Positions 8,714-19,172 of a stretch of 64,000 nucleotides of DNA are shown piece by piece. Made by a program: the position numbers and the translations under genes. The number at the start of each line of letters is the position of its first letter. Within the stretch, counting starts at the first letter, position 1. The stretch comes from JBBQZP01 sp038207585. GTDB taxonomy: Bacteria; Pseudomonadota; Alphaproteobacteria; Rhodobacterales; Rhodobacteraceae. The notes under the pieces are model-generated. The model ran no database searches, had not been told where the DNA came from, and was given only the letters and a program-made list of their open reading frames with translations. The stretch spans positions 62,001-126,000 of the forward strand of contig JBBQZP010000005.1 in NCBI GenBank assembly GCA_038207585.1, written 5' to 3'.

Positions 8714-9681
8714 GCGCGTTTGGCCATCGCGGTGGCCAGGACGCACATCAGTTCGAACATCAATGAAACGCCCAGCCATGCGGTGTTGCCGGACGGGTCG
8801 AACGGCGGCGATACCTCTACCAGATCGGCCCCGATCAGGTTGACGCCCATCAACTCGCGCACCACCTGCTGCGCTTGAAAGCTGGTCGGGCCGCCGATTT
8901 CGGGCGTGCCGGTGCCGGGGGCGTAGGCCGGGTCCACAAAGTCGATATCAAAGGTGCAATAGGTGGGCAGGGTGCCCACAATCTCGCGCGCCTCGGCCAT
9001 GACATCGGCGATGCCGCGGGCGAAGAATTCTTCAATCCGGATGATCCGCACGCCTTGCGCGACACCCCAATCCACATCGTCCGAGTTGTACGCCGTGCCG
9101 CGAATACCGATCTGAACCATGCGCTTTGGGTCGATCAGCCCTTCCTCGATGGCACGGCGGAACGGCGTGCCATGGGTGAATTTGCTGCCGCCGAAATAGC
9201 TGTCGAAAAGATCGGTATGGCTGTCGAACTGAATCAGGCCGACCGGTGCTGTTTTCCCCAACGCCCGCAGGACCGGCAGGGTAGACAAGTGATCGCCGCC
9301 CGCTGTCATCGGCGTGATGCCCTGCGCCACCAGCGCATCATAGAACGCGGTGATCCGCGCCAAGCTGTCGTGCAGATCGGCAGGGTTGGTCGACACATCG
9401 CCCAGATCGGCGCAATTGACGGTCGCAAAGGGGTTCACCCCCGTCACCGGATTGCCCGCGCGGATCATCGTGGACAAATCGCGCAACTGGCGCGGGCCAT
9501 GCCTTGGGCCGGGGCGGTTGGTGGTGCCGCCATCCCAAGGGATGCCGACAAGCCCCATCTGCACAGCTGCGTATTCTGCATCTTTTGGCGTCAGATACGG
9601 CAGACGCATAAAGCTGGGAACGCCTGCAAAGCGCGGAAGTTCAATGGCCGAGACGGGCTGAAAGAACGGGTTCGGTGACAT
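8710..9681 (-). CDS. Ureohydrolase family enzyme (agmatinase-like)
   Basis: 323 aa from the ATG at 9681, 8 bp after the upstream permease stop. The three manganese motifs of the arginase/agmatinase family are present: GGDHLST, FDSHTDLFD (the usual DAHxD reads DSHTD, with the D/H/D ligands kept) and FDIDFVDPAYAPGTGTPE. Such enzymes release urea from a guanidino compound. Agmatine is the default guess beside polyamine-type ABC genes, but guanidinobutyrate or another guanidino acid fits equally well, especially with creatinase at the head of the cluster. It is the last gene of the minus-strand operon. Confidence 0.82.
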   Translation of the reverse strand: MSPNPFFQPVSAIELPRFAGVPSFMRLPYLTPKDAEYAAVQMGLVGIPWDGGTTNRPGPRHGPRQLRDLSTMIRAGNPVTGVNPFATVNCADLGDVSTNPADLHDSLARITAFYDALVAQGITPMTAGGDHLSTLPVLRALGKTAPVGLIQFDSHTDLFDSYFGGSKFTHGTPFRRAIEEGLIDPKRMVQIGIRGTAYNSDDVDWGVAQGVRIIRIEEFFARGIADVMAEAREIVGTLPTYCTFDIDFVDPAYAPGTGTPEIGGPTSFQAQQVVRELMGVNLIGADLVEVSPPFDPSGNTAWLGVSLMFELMCVLATAMAKRA

Positions 9682-9689
9682 ATCAGCGC

Positions 9690-10541
9690 TTAGCCCGGAC
9701 TCATGCCACGCAGCCGTTCCGACCGGCGGCGCATGATTTCCAGCGTTGCCAGCAGCACAACCGATATGGCCACAAGCACCGTCGCCGCCGCCAGAATCGT
9801 CGGGCTGATCTGTTCGCGCAGGCCGGTGAACATCTGCCACGGCAGCGTCTTTTCACCCGGCGCACCAAGGAACAGCACCACCACAACCTCATCAAATGAT
9901 GTGATAAAGGCGAACAGCCCCCCCGCCACAACGCCCGGCAGGATCAGCGGCATCTGCACCCGGAAAAACGTCTGCAACGGCCCCGCCCCCATGCTGAGCG
10001 ACGCGCGGGTAAGCGAATGGTCAAACCCCACCAGCGTCGCCGTCACGGTGATGATCACGAAGGGAATACCAAGTGCCGCATGCGCCAGAACCACGCCCCA
10101 ATAGGTGCCCTGCAACCCGATGCGGCTGTAAAAGAAATACATGCCCGCCGCCGAAATGATCAGCGGCACGATCATCGGCGAGATCAGAATGGCCATGATC
10201 GCGCGTTTGAACGGCACATGGCTCTGGCTTAGCCCGATGGCTGCCAACGTGCCCAAGGCGACCGCCAGCAACGTCGCGGGGGGTGCGATTTTCAACGAGT
10301 TCCACAAGGGGCGCTGCCAATCGGGGTTCTGGAAGAAATCGACATAGTGCTTGGTCGAATACCCCGCCGGATCAAGCCGCAACATCTCTGGCGTGAAGGT
10401 AAAGAAATCCTGCGCATTGAAGCTGAGCGGGATGATGACCAGAATTGGCGCGATCAGGAAAAAGAAGATCACGCCGCAGATCACGCGGAACGCATAATAC
10501 CAGATGCGCTGGCCCGTTGTGGCGTAGATTGGCAGGGCCAT
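9690..10541 (-). CDS. ABC transporter permease (PotC-like), second system
   Basis: 283 aa inner-membrane permease with a hydrophobic segment at residues 16-40 and about five more. The coupling loop reads RASLSMGAGPLQTFF ... PLILPG. A periplasmic segment after TM1 contains FFTFTPEMLRLDPAGY, typical of PotC-like proteins of this group. It starts 3 bp after the larger permease gene and ends 8 bp before the ureohydrolase start, so it belongs to one transcription unit with both. Confidence 0.88.
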   Translation of the reverse strand: MALPIYATTGQRIWYYAFRVICGVIFFFLIAPILVIIPLSFNAQDFFTFTPEMLRLDPAGYSTKHYVDFFQNPDWQRPLWNSLKIAPPATLLAVALGTLAAIGLSQSHVPFKRAIMAILISPMIVPLIISAAGMYFFYSRIGLQGTYWGVVLAHAALGIPFVIITVTATLVGFDHSLTRASLSMGAGPLQTFFRVQMPLILPGVVAGGLFAFITSFDEVVVVLFLGAPGEKTLPWQMFTGLREQISPTILAAATVLVAISVVLLATLEIMRRRSERLRGMSPG

Positions 10542-10544
10542 GGA

Positions 10545-12077
10545 TCAGCCTCCCAGCTTGACGTTGTCGATGCCGACGATGCGGTCGTAGGCCCAATACA
10601 AGAGCATCACCGCCGCCAGCAGAATGGTCCCCAAAGCCGCCGCCAGTCCCCAGTTCAGCGTGCTGGAGATGTGATAGGCGATCCGGTTGGAGATGAACGT
10701 GCCCGTCGTGCCGCCGACCAATGCCGGGGTGATGTAATAGCCGATGGCCAGAATGAACACGAGGATCGACCCTGCCCCGATCCCCGGCACCGATTGCGGG
10801 AAATAGACGCGCCAGAACGCCGTCCAATTGTTCGCCCCCATGCTTTTCGCGGCGCGCAGGTAATAGGGCGGGATCGTCTTCATCACCGAATACATCGGCA
10901 GGATCATGAAGGGCAAAAGGATGTGCGTCATGGCGATGATCGTGCCGGTCTGGTTGTTGATCAGCTCCAACCGGTTGTTTTCAGACAGGATATGCGTCCA
11001 GACCAACAGATCGTTGATCACCCCCTCGCGCTGCAGCAGCACCTTCCACGCCGAGGTCCGCACCAGAAGCGACGTCCAGAACGGCAACAGCACAAGGATC
11101 ATCAAAACATTCGCCGACCGGTTCGGCAGGTTCGCGCAGAGCCACGCAATGGGATAGCCCAGCAAGATGCACGACAGAGTGATCGCCATCGACATGATCA
11201 GTGTCCGTTTGAACAGCAAACCATAGATGCTTTCCGTGTCGGGAAGGCTTTCAATGCCGTCCGGCGTCATCCGCAGATCGACGGCGTTCAGGAAATAGCC
11301 TGCGGTGAACTTGCCGCTGAAAATCCGGATCGTCTGCCAGATGCCCGGCTCGCCCCAGCGCGCATCATCGGCGATGAACAGGTCTTTGTAGGACACCGGC
11401 TGCAGACTGGCGGCCGCGACCTCAGGCATACCGGGTACCGTGGCACCAGCAGCCACGTCCTGCGCCAGCGCCGTGAATACAAAATCCTGCGGCAGGGTTT
11501 CTTCAGGCTTTTTACTGCGCAATTCGTTCGTCAGTTTCGCAAACGCCGTATACGCGCTGGCAGTCTGCGGAAACGCTTTGCGGATCGCCTTGTTATCCAT
11601 CCAGCTGGCCCAAGCTGCGGGGTCGGCAAAGGCCGGATCAAGGGCCGCGAACTGCTTGGCATACTCACCCTTGGCAAATCTTCCGACCGACCGACCCGTC
11701 GAGCGAAAGAGCGACGATGCGCCGCCGAACTCGTAATTCAGCCGCGTGCCAAGCTGGCTGTGCAGCTTGTAGCGCTCGGCGATGACCAGATCGGTGTAAA
11801 GTGCGCTGTAAACCGCTTCATCCGGCACAGTTTCCTTGGCGGCATCCCATGATTTCAGGGCGACAACCGTGCGCGGAATAGTGTCGGAAACGATGTTGTT
11901 CTGAACCGACCGGAACAGCATATCCGCAATCGGAGCCACAAAGCTGAGCATCACGAAGATCAGAAGGGGCGCTATCAGCAACAGCGCGCGCAGCTTCTGA
12001 CGCCGCAGCGCGCGGTTCAGCGAATGGCGCAGCGGGCGACCATCGGCAGCAAGAACAAGGCCTGTGGTGTCTGACAT
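10545..12077 (-). CDS. ABC transporter permease (PotB-like) with large periplasmic insertion, second system
   Basis: 510 aa, far longer than the roughly 280-310 aa usual for PotB. The first membrane segment is at residues 31-55 and the next begins near residue 291, leaving about 230 residues outside the membrane in between. The remaining C-terminal part is a normal permease core with an EAA-like loop (RAAKSMGANNWTAFW ... PQSVPG). The insertion is rich in charged and Ala residues and has no motif I recognise; it probably lies in the periplasm and might contact the binding protein. Members of this size occur in alphaproteobacterial polyamine-type systems, so I read it as real rather than a frameshift. 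Confidence 0.85.
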   Translation of the reverse strand: MSDTTGLVLAADGRPLRHSLNRALRRQKLRALLLIAPLLIFVMLSFVAPIADMLFRSVQNNIVSDTIPRTVVALKSWDAAKETVPDEAVYSALYTDLVIAERYKLHSQLGTRLNYEFGGASSLFRSTGRSVGRFAKGEYAKQFAALDPAFADPAAWASWMDNKAIRKAFPQTASAYTAFAKLTNELRSKKPEETLPQDFVFTALAQDVAAGATVPGMPEVAAASLQPVSYKDLFIADDARWGEPGIWQTIRIFSGKFTAGYFLNAVDLRMTPDGIESLPDTESIYGLLFKRTLIMSMAITLSCILLGYPIAWLCANLPNRSANVLMILVLLPFWTSLLVRTSAWKVLLQREGVINDLLVWTHILSENNRLELINNQTGTIIAMTHILLPFMILPMYSVMKTIPPYYLRAAKSMGANNWTAFWRVYFPQSVPGIGAGSILVFILAIGYYITPALVGGTTGTFISNRIAYHISSTLNWGLAAALGTILLAAVMLLYWAYDRIVGIDNVKLGG

Positions 12078-12121
12078 TGGCGTTATACCTGCTTCTTTCC
12101 GGTTCGGCGCGGTTTGAAGAA

Positions 12122-12154
12122 AACGGGCGGCGCTTGCAAAAAGCCCCGCCCGTT
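12122..12154 (-). other. Hairpin between second binding-protein gene and its permease genes
   Basis: On the minus strand, just after the binding-protein stop, arms AACGGGCGG and CCGCCCGTT pair over 9 bp, followed by TTCTTC. It mirrors the hairpin after the first system's binding protein and probably sets the ratio of binding protein to membrane components. Confidence 0.55.
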
Positions 12155-12160
12155 GCCGGA

Positions 12161-13285
<1,125 letters not shown>

Positions 13286-13358
13286 AGTATACTCCCGTTG
13301 TCCCGGATTGAAGTCGAAGGAAGCCGCGTTCCGGGATTGGCGGCCCCTATTCTGTGGA

Positions 13359-14459
13359 TCAGGCGTCCAGCGCGCGGCAATCTTCGGGCTGCCAGCCGAT
13401 GTCGATCATCTGACCCGGCTCCATCCTCTGCTGATCGGCAGCGTTGCGGACCTTGATCACGAAATCCTCGCGGCCAGCAACCTTAAGGCGCGTGCGCAGG
13501 ATGTCACCCATGTAGATGAATTCCAGCACTTCGGCTTTCAGGGTATGCGCGCCCTCCATCAGGCGGCTTTTGTTGGTTTCCACACGCTCGGGCCGGATCG
13601 ACACTTTGGTGCGTTCGCCCACGCGGGACACATTTACAGGCCGCGCGTCGATGATCTCGCCCGAGTCGAGCTTTACGGTGCAGACGGTATCGTTGATCTC
13701 TGTCACGACACCGGTCAGCGTGTTGTTTTCGCCGATGAACTGGGCGACAAAACTGTTGGTCGGGCGTTCATACAATTCATCCGGGGGGGCAAGCTGCTGG
13801 ATCACGCCATCGTTGAACACGGCGACCCGGTCCGACATGGTCAGCGCTTCGGTCTGGTCGTGGGTCACATAGACCACCGTAATCCCCAGATTGTCGGCGA
13901 TGCGTTTGATTTCGAACTGCATGTGTTCGCGCAACTGTTTGTCCAGCGCGCCCAAGGGTTCGTCCATCAACACCAGTTCCGGCTCGAACACCAAAGCGCG
14001 CGACAGTGCGATGCGTTGCTGCTGGCCGCCCGAAAGCTGCGCCGGACGCCGCCCGCCGAATTCGCCCATCTGCACCATGTCCAACGCGCGTTTGACCTTG
14101 GCCTCACGCTCGGACTTGCCCAGTTTGCGGACCTCAAGCGGGAAGGAAAGATTTTCGGCCACCGTCATATGCGGAAACAGCGCGTAGTTCTGAAACACCA
14201 TTCCGATGCCGCGTTTGTTTGGCGGAATATTGTTGATCGACTGCCCGTCCAGCCGGATTTCGCCATGCGTGGCCGTCTCGAACCCCGCCAGCATCATCAG
14301 GCAAGTTGTCTTGCCCGACCCCGACGGCCCAAGCATCGTCAGAAACTCGCCTTTCGGGATTGAAAGATTCAGATCTTTGACGACAAGCGACAAGCCATCA
14401 TAGCTTTTTTGAACGCGTTCAAATTCAACATAGGCGGACTGCGGGGAAGGGCTTGTCAA
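13359..14459 (-). CDS. ABC transporter ATP-binding protein (PotA-like), second system
   Basis: 366 aa. Walker A LGPSGSGKTT, signature LSGGQQQR, Walker B LVLMDEPLGALD and the H-loop YVTHDQTEA are intact; the C-terminal third is a TOBE domain. It is the first transport gene of the minus-strand operon, 137 bp after creatinase and 73 bp before the binding-protein gene. The order ATPase-binding protein-permease-permease differs from the first system (binding protein first), so the two are independent lineages rather than a local duplication. Confidence 0.9.
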   Translation of the reverse strand: MTSPSPQSAYVEFERVQKSYDGLSLVVKDLNLSIPKGEFLTMLGPSGSGKTTCLMMLAGFETATHGEIRLDGQSINNIPPNKRGIGMVFQNYALFPHMTVAENLSFPLEVRKLGKSEREAKVKRALDMVQMGEFGGRRPAQLSGGQQQRIALSRALVFEPELVLMDEPLGALDKQLREHMQFEIKRIADNLGITVVYVTHDQTEALTMSDRVAVFNDGVIQQLAPPDELYERPTNSFVAQFIGENNTLTGVVTEINDTVCTVKLDSGEIIDARPVNVSRVGERTKVSIRPERVETNKSRLMEGAHTLKAEVLEFIYMGDILRTRLKVAGREDFVIKVRNAADQQRMEPGQMIDIGWQPEDCRALDA

Positions 14460-14596
14460 TCAGAGCCTCATTTTTGCGGAGTATCGTTCCGATGCGGAGT
14501 TCGTGTGCCTTTTTGGGGCACCCGGCCTTCAGATGCAACCGTTTCGACCGAAAATCCGGCAAAACAGAAGGGAAAGCCGGGTGAACTGCCAAAAAT

Positions 14597-15802
14597 TCAG
14601 CCAACCACGTTGAACGCCGGGCCATAAGGATACTTCGTGATATCTTCGGCCCCATCCTCAGTGATGAACAGGATATCATGTTCACGGTAACCGCCTGCAC
14701 CGGGGCGGCCTTCGGGAATCGTCAGCATCGGCTCCATCGAGATGACCATGCCGGGTTCCAGCACGGTGTCGATGTCCTCGCGCAGCTCCAACCCCGCCTC
14801 GCGGCCATAGTAGTGCGACAAGATGCCGAACGAATGGCCATAGCCGAAGGTGCGGTATTGCAAAAGCTGCCGCTCCTCCAGAAAATCGTTGATCTTGGCG
14901 GTGACGGCGGCGCATGAGACGCCGGGTTTCAGCAGGCTCATCCCGTATTCATGCGAGGCAATGTTCGCCTCCCAGATGCGCAGGCTGGCGGGATCAACCT
15001 CGCGCACGAACATGGTGCGTTCAAGGGCGGTGTAATAGCCCGAGATCATCGGAAAGGTGTTCAGGCTAAGAATCTCGCCGACCTGCATTTGGCGCGACGT
15101 GACCGGGTTGTGCGCGCCATCGGTATTGATACCCGACTGGAACCAGACCCAGGTGTCGCGGTATTCGGCGTCGGGAAAGCGTTTCGCAATCTCCAATTCC
15201 ATCGCGTCACGGCCCGCCATCGCCACGTCAATTTCGCGCGCGCCGGCCTGAACAGCATCCCGGATCGCATAGCCGCCGACATCGGCCACATTCGCGCCGT
15301 GACGGATCATCACCAGTTCGGCGGGCGATTTGTGCATCCGCTGGCGCATGGCAAATGGCGCAATATCGACGCGGGTTTTGGGCGACAGGAACGCGTCCAG
15401 CTTGCCGCTTTGCATCAGGGTCAGGTGGTCGCCTTCAAAGCCGATCACGCGGCCAGCGCCCGTGACCGACGCAATCACGCGCCAGTAATTGTCGCGCTGC
15501 CAGTCGGTGTAGGTGATGTTGTCGCCGTGGCACCGCCGCCAAGGCTGGCCCGCATCAATGCCCGCGCTGACCGTGACGGACTGATCCGCCGTCACAACCA
15601 ACCCGTAAGGCCGCCCGAACGAACAATACAAAAACCCCGAGTAATACGAGATATTGTGCATCGAGGTCAGCACGGCGGCGTCAACCCCCTGCTCGGCCAT
15701 GATCTTGCGCAGGCCCGCAAGCCGCGAGTCATATTCGGCAGGCGCAAACGGCAACACGCGGTCGCCTTGATGAAAGCGGTAATGTTCCGGACGATTTGTC
15801 AT
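14597..15802 (-). CDS. Creatinase (creatine amidinohydrolase)
   Basis: 401 aa from the ATG at 15802, close to the about 403 aa of the Pseudomonas enzyme; the longer in-frame extension upstream is not family-like. It has the pita-bread (M24) fold but with creatinase-specific signatures: LYCSFGRPYG with Arg64, TDWQRDNYW, FQSGINTDGAHNPVT with the catalytic His231, YYTALERT with Glu261, and FGYGHSFG ... SHYYGREAG near the C-terminus. The metal-binding residues of M24 peptidases are not conserved, as expected for creatinase. It hydrolyses creatine to sarcosine and urea. It lies upstream of the second ABC operon and divergent from the TRAP genes. Annotation as Xaa-Pro aminopeptidase would be a common family-level mislabel. 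Confidence 0.9.
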   Translation of the reverse strand: MTNRPEHYRFHQGDRVLPFAPAEYDSRLAGLRKIMAEQGVDAAVLTSMHNISYYSGFLYCSFGRPYGLVVTADQSVTVSAGIDAGQPWRRCHGDNITYTDWQRDNYWRVIASVTGAGRVIGFEGDHLTLMQSGKLDAFLSPKTRVDIAPFAMRQRMHKSPAELVMIRHGANVADVGGYAIRDAVQAGAREIDVAMAGRDAMELEIAKRFPDAEYRDTWVWFQSGINTDGAHNPVTSRQMQVGEILSLNTFPMISGYYTALERTMFVREVDPASLRIWEANIASHEYGMSLLKPGVSCAAVTAKINDFLEERQLLQYRTFGYGHSFGILSHYYGREAGLELREDIDTVLEPGMVISMEPMLTIPEGRPGAGGYREHDILFITEDGAEDITKYPYGPAFNVVG

Positions 15803-16109
15803 GTTCAGACCCCATAAAGCGGGGCGGGACGCATCCCGGGACCCCACGAAAGATCCCGGCGTGCAGGACGACATCGGATTTCTCCGAAAGCGCGGGGATG
15901 CCCCCTGTGGCGACGCCATCGCCACGGCTTGCGCCGGATGTTATCCCGGCACCGCGCGAATGCATGTCGCCCAGCGACAAGCGCGGGGTCAAAAACGTAT
16001 TCTCCCGACGTGAAGCCGAAGAATTAGGCGGCACAACAGGCATCAGGCTGCGACGCCATCCGACGATAACAGAAAAGACCATTACAGACTACATTCGCAA
16101 GAAAAGATC
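15803..16109. promoter_or_regulatory. Divergent control region between creatinase and TRAP genes
   Basis: 307 bp without a convincing gene. It must carry promoters for the creatinase operon (minus) and the dctQMP operon (plus). The only clear symmetry I see is TGTCGC-CCA-GCGACA at 15965-15979, a perfect 6-bp inverted repeat with 3-bp spacer that could be an operator. No regulator gene is adjacent. Confidence 0.4.
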
Positions 16110-16745
16110 TTGACTGAAAACCCCTGGCCAGACGAACCTGCACGACAGACGCCGGTTTCGCCCCGCTCGCATCGGGTGCGGTTTGTGCGTAAGGTCCGTA
16201 AACAACTCAAACGCCTGATGGAAGGTCGAACCCCGCAGATGCCAGCATGGTGCCGCATATACGTCAGGATCATCGAGGCGATCAACTATCGCGTCGGGCG
16301 GTTCGCGATGTATCTGTTGTTCGCGATGATGGCGGTTCTGCTCTGGTCATCCATCACCAAGATCATCCAGCTACCTGCGATCTGGACCCTTGAAATGGCG
16401 CAATTCATCCTTGTTGCCTATTACCTTCTGGGCGCGCCCTACACGTTCCAACTTGATACCAACGTGCGGATGGACCTGCTTTATGCCCGCCAGCCGCCCC
16501 GTCGAAAGGCGATCTGGGATGCGGTCACGGTGTTCGTGCTGCTCTTTTATCTTGGCGTCATGCTTTACGGGGCGATGGGTAGCACGATCTATTCGTTCGA
16601 GACATCCGAACGCGCACCGACGGCGTGGCGGCCCTATCTCTGGCCGATCAAGGTGATCATCTGCATCAGCTTTGTTCTGATGATCCTGCAGGCGGTGGCG
16701 CATCTGATCCGCGATGTCGCCGTCTGGCGCGGCAAGGAAATCTGA
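16110..16745 (+). CDS. TRAP transporter small permease (DctQ-like)
   Basis: 211 aa if begun at the TTG at 16110; ATG codons at 16218 and 16239 would give about 175 aa, nearer the usual DctQ size, so the start is uncertain. Four hydrophobic segments follow (first about residues 61-80: GRFAMYLLFAMMAVLLW), with the DctQ-type stretch between segments 2 and 3 containing LDTNVRMDLLY. It helps anchor the large permease in sodium-driven, binding-protein-dependent TRAP uptake. Its TGA overlaps the start of the large permease gene (TGATG), showing translational coupling. Confidence 0.85.
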   Translation: MTENPWPDEPARQTPVSPRSHRVRFVRKVRKQLKRLMEGRTPQMPAWCRIYVRIIEAINYRVGRFAMYLLFAMMAVLLWSSITKIIQLPAIWTLEMAQFILVAYYLLGAPYTFQLDTNVRMDLLYARQPPRRKAIWDAVTVFVLLFYLGVMLYGAMGSTIYSFETSERAPTAWRPYLWPIKVIICISFVLMILQAVAHLIRDVAVWRGKEI

Positions 16746-18064
16746 TGCCGTACGAGTGGATTGCCATTTTGATGTTTTCAACGATGCTGCTGATGATGAT
16801 CACCGGGCAGCGGGTGTTCGGGGCCATCGGTTTTGTCGCCGTGATCGCCGCAATTGCGCTTTGGGGGCCCGGCGGGTCGGACATGGGCTTTTCGTCGATC
16901 ATGAAGCTGATGAAGTGGAACGCGTTGCTGACGCTGCCGATGTTCGTGTTCATGGGCTATGTGATGTCGGAAAGCCGGCTGGCCGAAGACATGTACAAGA
17001 TGTTCCACGTCTGGTTCGGTCCATTGCCCGGCGGCCTTGCGGTGGGCACGATCCTTCTGATGGTGATGATTTCCGCAATGAACGGTTTGTCAGTCGCGGG
17101 CATGGCGATCGGGGCCACAATCGCACTGCCGGAACTCCTGAAACGCAACTACGACAAGCTGATGATTTCGGGGGTCATTCAGGGTGGATCGAGCCTTGGC
17201 ATCCTGATCCCGCCGTCGGTCGTGTTGGTGCTTTTTGCGCAAATCGCGCGCCAACCGGTCAGCCAGTTGTGGTTGGCAGGGGTGATGCCGGGGCTTCTGA
17301 TGGCGGTGCTGTTCATTCTGTATATCGTCATTCGCTGCTGGTGGAACCCTTCGCTTGCCCCCGCCATGTCGGCCGAAGAACGCGCGGCGATCACATGGGC
17401 CGAGCGGTTCCGGCTGTTGCAGGCCGCACTTTTGCCCATCATCATTTTCGCCGCCATGATGATCCCCTTCGTCAAAGGCTGGACAAGCTTGACCGAAGCC
17501 TCGGTCATCGGCGCGCTGACCTCCGTTCTGGCCGCCGTGCTGAAAGGGCGTTTCACCCGCGCAGTATTCGAAACGGCAACGCGAAACACGCTGGCCATCA
17601 CCGTGATGTTCATGCTGATCATCATGGCCGCACTGTCGTTCGGCGCGGTGTTCGACGGGCTGGGCGCAGGCCGTGCCATCGAGAATTTCTTTGTCAGCGA
17701 TCTTGGCCTGAGTGCGTGGGAAGTGCTTATCCTGATGCAGCTCAGCTTTCTGATCATGGGCATGTTTCTGGACGATACTGCGATGCTGGTGATTGTCGCC
17801 CCCATCTATGTGGGGCTCGCCAAGGCGTTCGGCTTTGACCTGATCTGGTATGGCATCCTGTACACGATCACCTGCCAGATTGCGTACCTTACACCGCCAT
17901 TCGGCTATAACCTGTTCCTGATGCGCGCCATGGCACCGCCAGATTTTACCCTGCCGATGATTTACCGTTCGGTGTTTCCGTTCGTGCTTGTCATGCTGCT
18001 GACCTTGGTGCTGGTGATGATTTTCCCGCAAATCGCGCTTTGGCTGCCCGAAAAACTGCTATGA
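16745..18064 (+). CDS. TRAP transporter large permease (DctM-like)
   Basis: 439 aa from the ATG at 16745 that overlaps the DctQ stop by one base. About 12 hydrophobic segments; family hallmarks include FVFMGYVMSES near residue 66, GGSSLGILIPPSVVLV near 146 and LTPPFGYNLFL near the C-terminus. This is the ion-coupled channel subunit of the TRAP system. 53 bp separate it from the binding-protein gene. Substrates of TRAP systems are usually carboxylates; here the link to creatinase (divergent promoter region) is the only hint. Confidence 0.9.
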   Translation: MPYEWIAILMFSTMLLMMITGQRVFGAIGFVAVIAAIALWGPGGSDMGFSSIMKLMKWNALLTLPMFVFMGYVMSESRLAEDMYKMFHVWFGPLPGGLAVGTILLMVMISAMNGLSVAGMAIGATIALPELLKRNYDKLMISGVIQGGSSLGILIPPSVVLVLFAQIARQPVSQLWLAGVMPGLLMAVLFILYIVIRCWWNPSLAPAMSAEERAAITWAERFRLLQAALLPIIIFAAMMIPFVKGWTSLTEASVIGALTSVLAAVLKGRFTRAVFETATRNTLAITVMFMLIIMAALSFGAVFDGLGAGRAIENFFVSDLGLSAWEVLILMQLSFLIMGMFLDDTAMLVIVAPIYVGLAKAFGFDLIWYGILYTITCQIAYLTPPFGYNLFLMRAMAPPDFTLPMIYRSVFPFVLVMLLTLVLVMIFPQIALWLPEKLL

Positions 18065-18117
18065 TCCGTTAACCAGACCCCGCAAACGGGGCGATATTTT
18101 CAACAAGGAGAACCACA

Positions 18118-19155
18118 ATGACCACAAGACGCAAGTTTATCACCACCGGCGCGCTTGGCGCTGCCGCCGCATCCCTTGGCGCACCCGCCGCAATGGCACA
18201 AAGCCCGATCAAATGGCGGATGCAGACCTATGCGGGCACCGCCTTGGGGGCCGAGGTGGTAAAGCCCGCCGTCGACGCCTTCAACCTGATCGCGCAGGGC
18301 CAGATGGAGATCGAGCTTTTCTATGCCGACCAGCTTGTGCCCACGGCCGAATTGTTCCGCGCCATGCAGAACGGCACGATTGATGCGGTGCAGTCGGATG
18401 ACGACTCAATGGCTTCGCCCACAGAAGTCACGGTGTTCGGCGGCTATTTCCCACTCGCCCTGCGCTATTCGCTCGATGTGCCCGCACTGTTCAACCACTA
18501 TGGGCTGGATGAGATATGGAAGGAAGAATACGCCAAGGTCGGCGTCAAGCACATCTCGGCCGGCAGCTGGGACCCGTGCCATTTCTCGATGAAAGACCCG
18601 ATCACGTCGTTGGCCGATCTAAGCGGCAAGCGCGTCTTCACCTTCCCGACCGCAGGCCGGTTCCTTGCGCAGTTCGGCGTAGTTCCCGTGACCCTGCCGT
18701 GGGAAGATATCGAGATCGCGTTGCAAACCGGCGAACTTGATGGCGTCGCATGGTCGGGCATCACCGAGGTATACACCGCCTCCTGGGCCAAACTTGCACC
18801 GAACTTTTTGACCAACAACATCTCGGGAGCGTGGATCGGGCATTTCTTTGCCAACATGGAACGCTGGGATGCCGTGCCGCCGCATCTGCAGGAACTGATG
18901 CGCGTGTGCTTCGAGCAGTCGCACTATTATCGCCAGCATTGGTACTGGGCGGGCGAGGCGCGTCTGCGGGTCGAAGGGGCCGACACCAAACTGACCTCGA
19001 TCCCCGATGCGGAATGGGCGACCGTTGAAGTCGCTGCGCAGAAGTTCTGGGATGAGATTGCGGCGGAATCCGAAACCAAAGCCAAGGTCGTCGCCATCTT
19101 CCGCCAATACAACGAAGCGATGGCAAAGGCCGGGCGGCCCTACCGCTATTCCTGA
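18118..19155 (+). CDS. TRAP transporter substrate-binding protein (DctP-like, Tat signal)
   Basis: 345 aa. Twin-Arg signal TTRRKFITTGALG, hydrophobic stretch, cleavage near AMA at about residue 28. The mature protein starts IKWRMQTYAG, typical of the TTHA/TakP-like alpha-keto-acid or mannitol/chloroaromatic TRAP group, and retains the conserved binding-site Arg region (SGKRVFTFPTAGRF) and the SGITEVYTASW segment. Third gene of the dctQMP operon, with a consensus ribosome site AAGGAGAACC. A strong terminator follows. The ligand is not known; carboxylates are usual. Confidence 0.88.
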   Translation: MTTRRKFITTGALGAAAASLGAPAAMAQSPIKWRMQTYAGTALGAEVVKPAVDAFNLIAQGQMEIELFYADQLVPTAELFRAMQNGTIDAVQSDDDSMASPTEVTVFGGYFPLALRYSLDVPALFNHYGLDEIWKEEYAKVGVKHISAGSWDPCHFSMKDPITSLADLSGKRVFTFPTAGRFLAQFGVVPVTLPWEDIEIALQTGELDGVAWSGITEVYTASWAKLAPNFLTNNISGAWIGHFFANMERWDAVPPHLQELMRVCFEQSHYYRQHWYWAGEARLRVEGADTKLTSIPDAEWATVEVAAQKFWDEIAAESETKAKVVAIFRQYNEAMAKAGRPYRYS

Positions 19156-19172
19156 TCGTTGATTGCATCTGG

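Noticed and set aside
10347..11852. Plus-strand frame of 501 codons opposite permeases
   Set aside because: Arg/His/Gln-rich antisense of membrane genes; no support.
10545..12077. Frameshift or fusion error as cause of the 510-aa permease
   Set aside because: The frame is continuous, composition is uniform and gene spacing is normal; treated as a real insertion.
14597..15802. Calling the M24-fold gene an Xaa-Pro aminopeptidase or ectoine hydrolase
   Set aside because: Creatinase-specific segments and residues (SFGRPYG, INTDGAHNPVT, GYGHSFG ... YYGREAG) are present and M24 metal ligands are not.
15796..16113. Short frame of 105 codons between creatinase and dctQ
   Set aside because: No ribosome site or family pattern, overlaps both gene starts; read as a control region instead.
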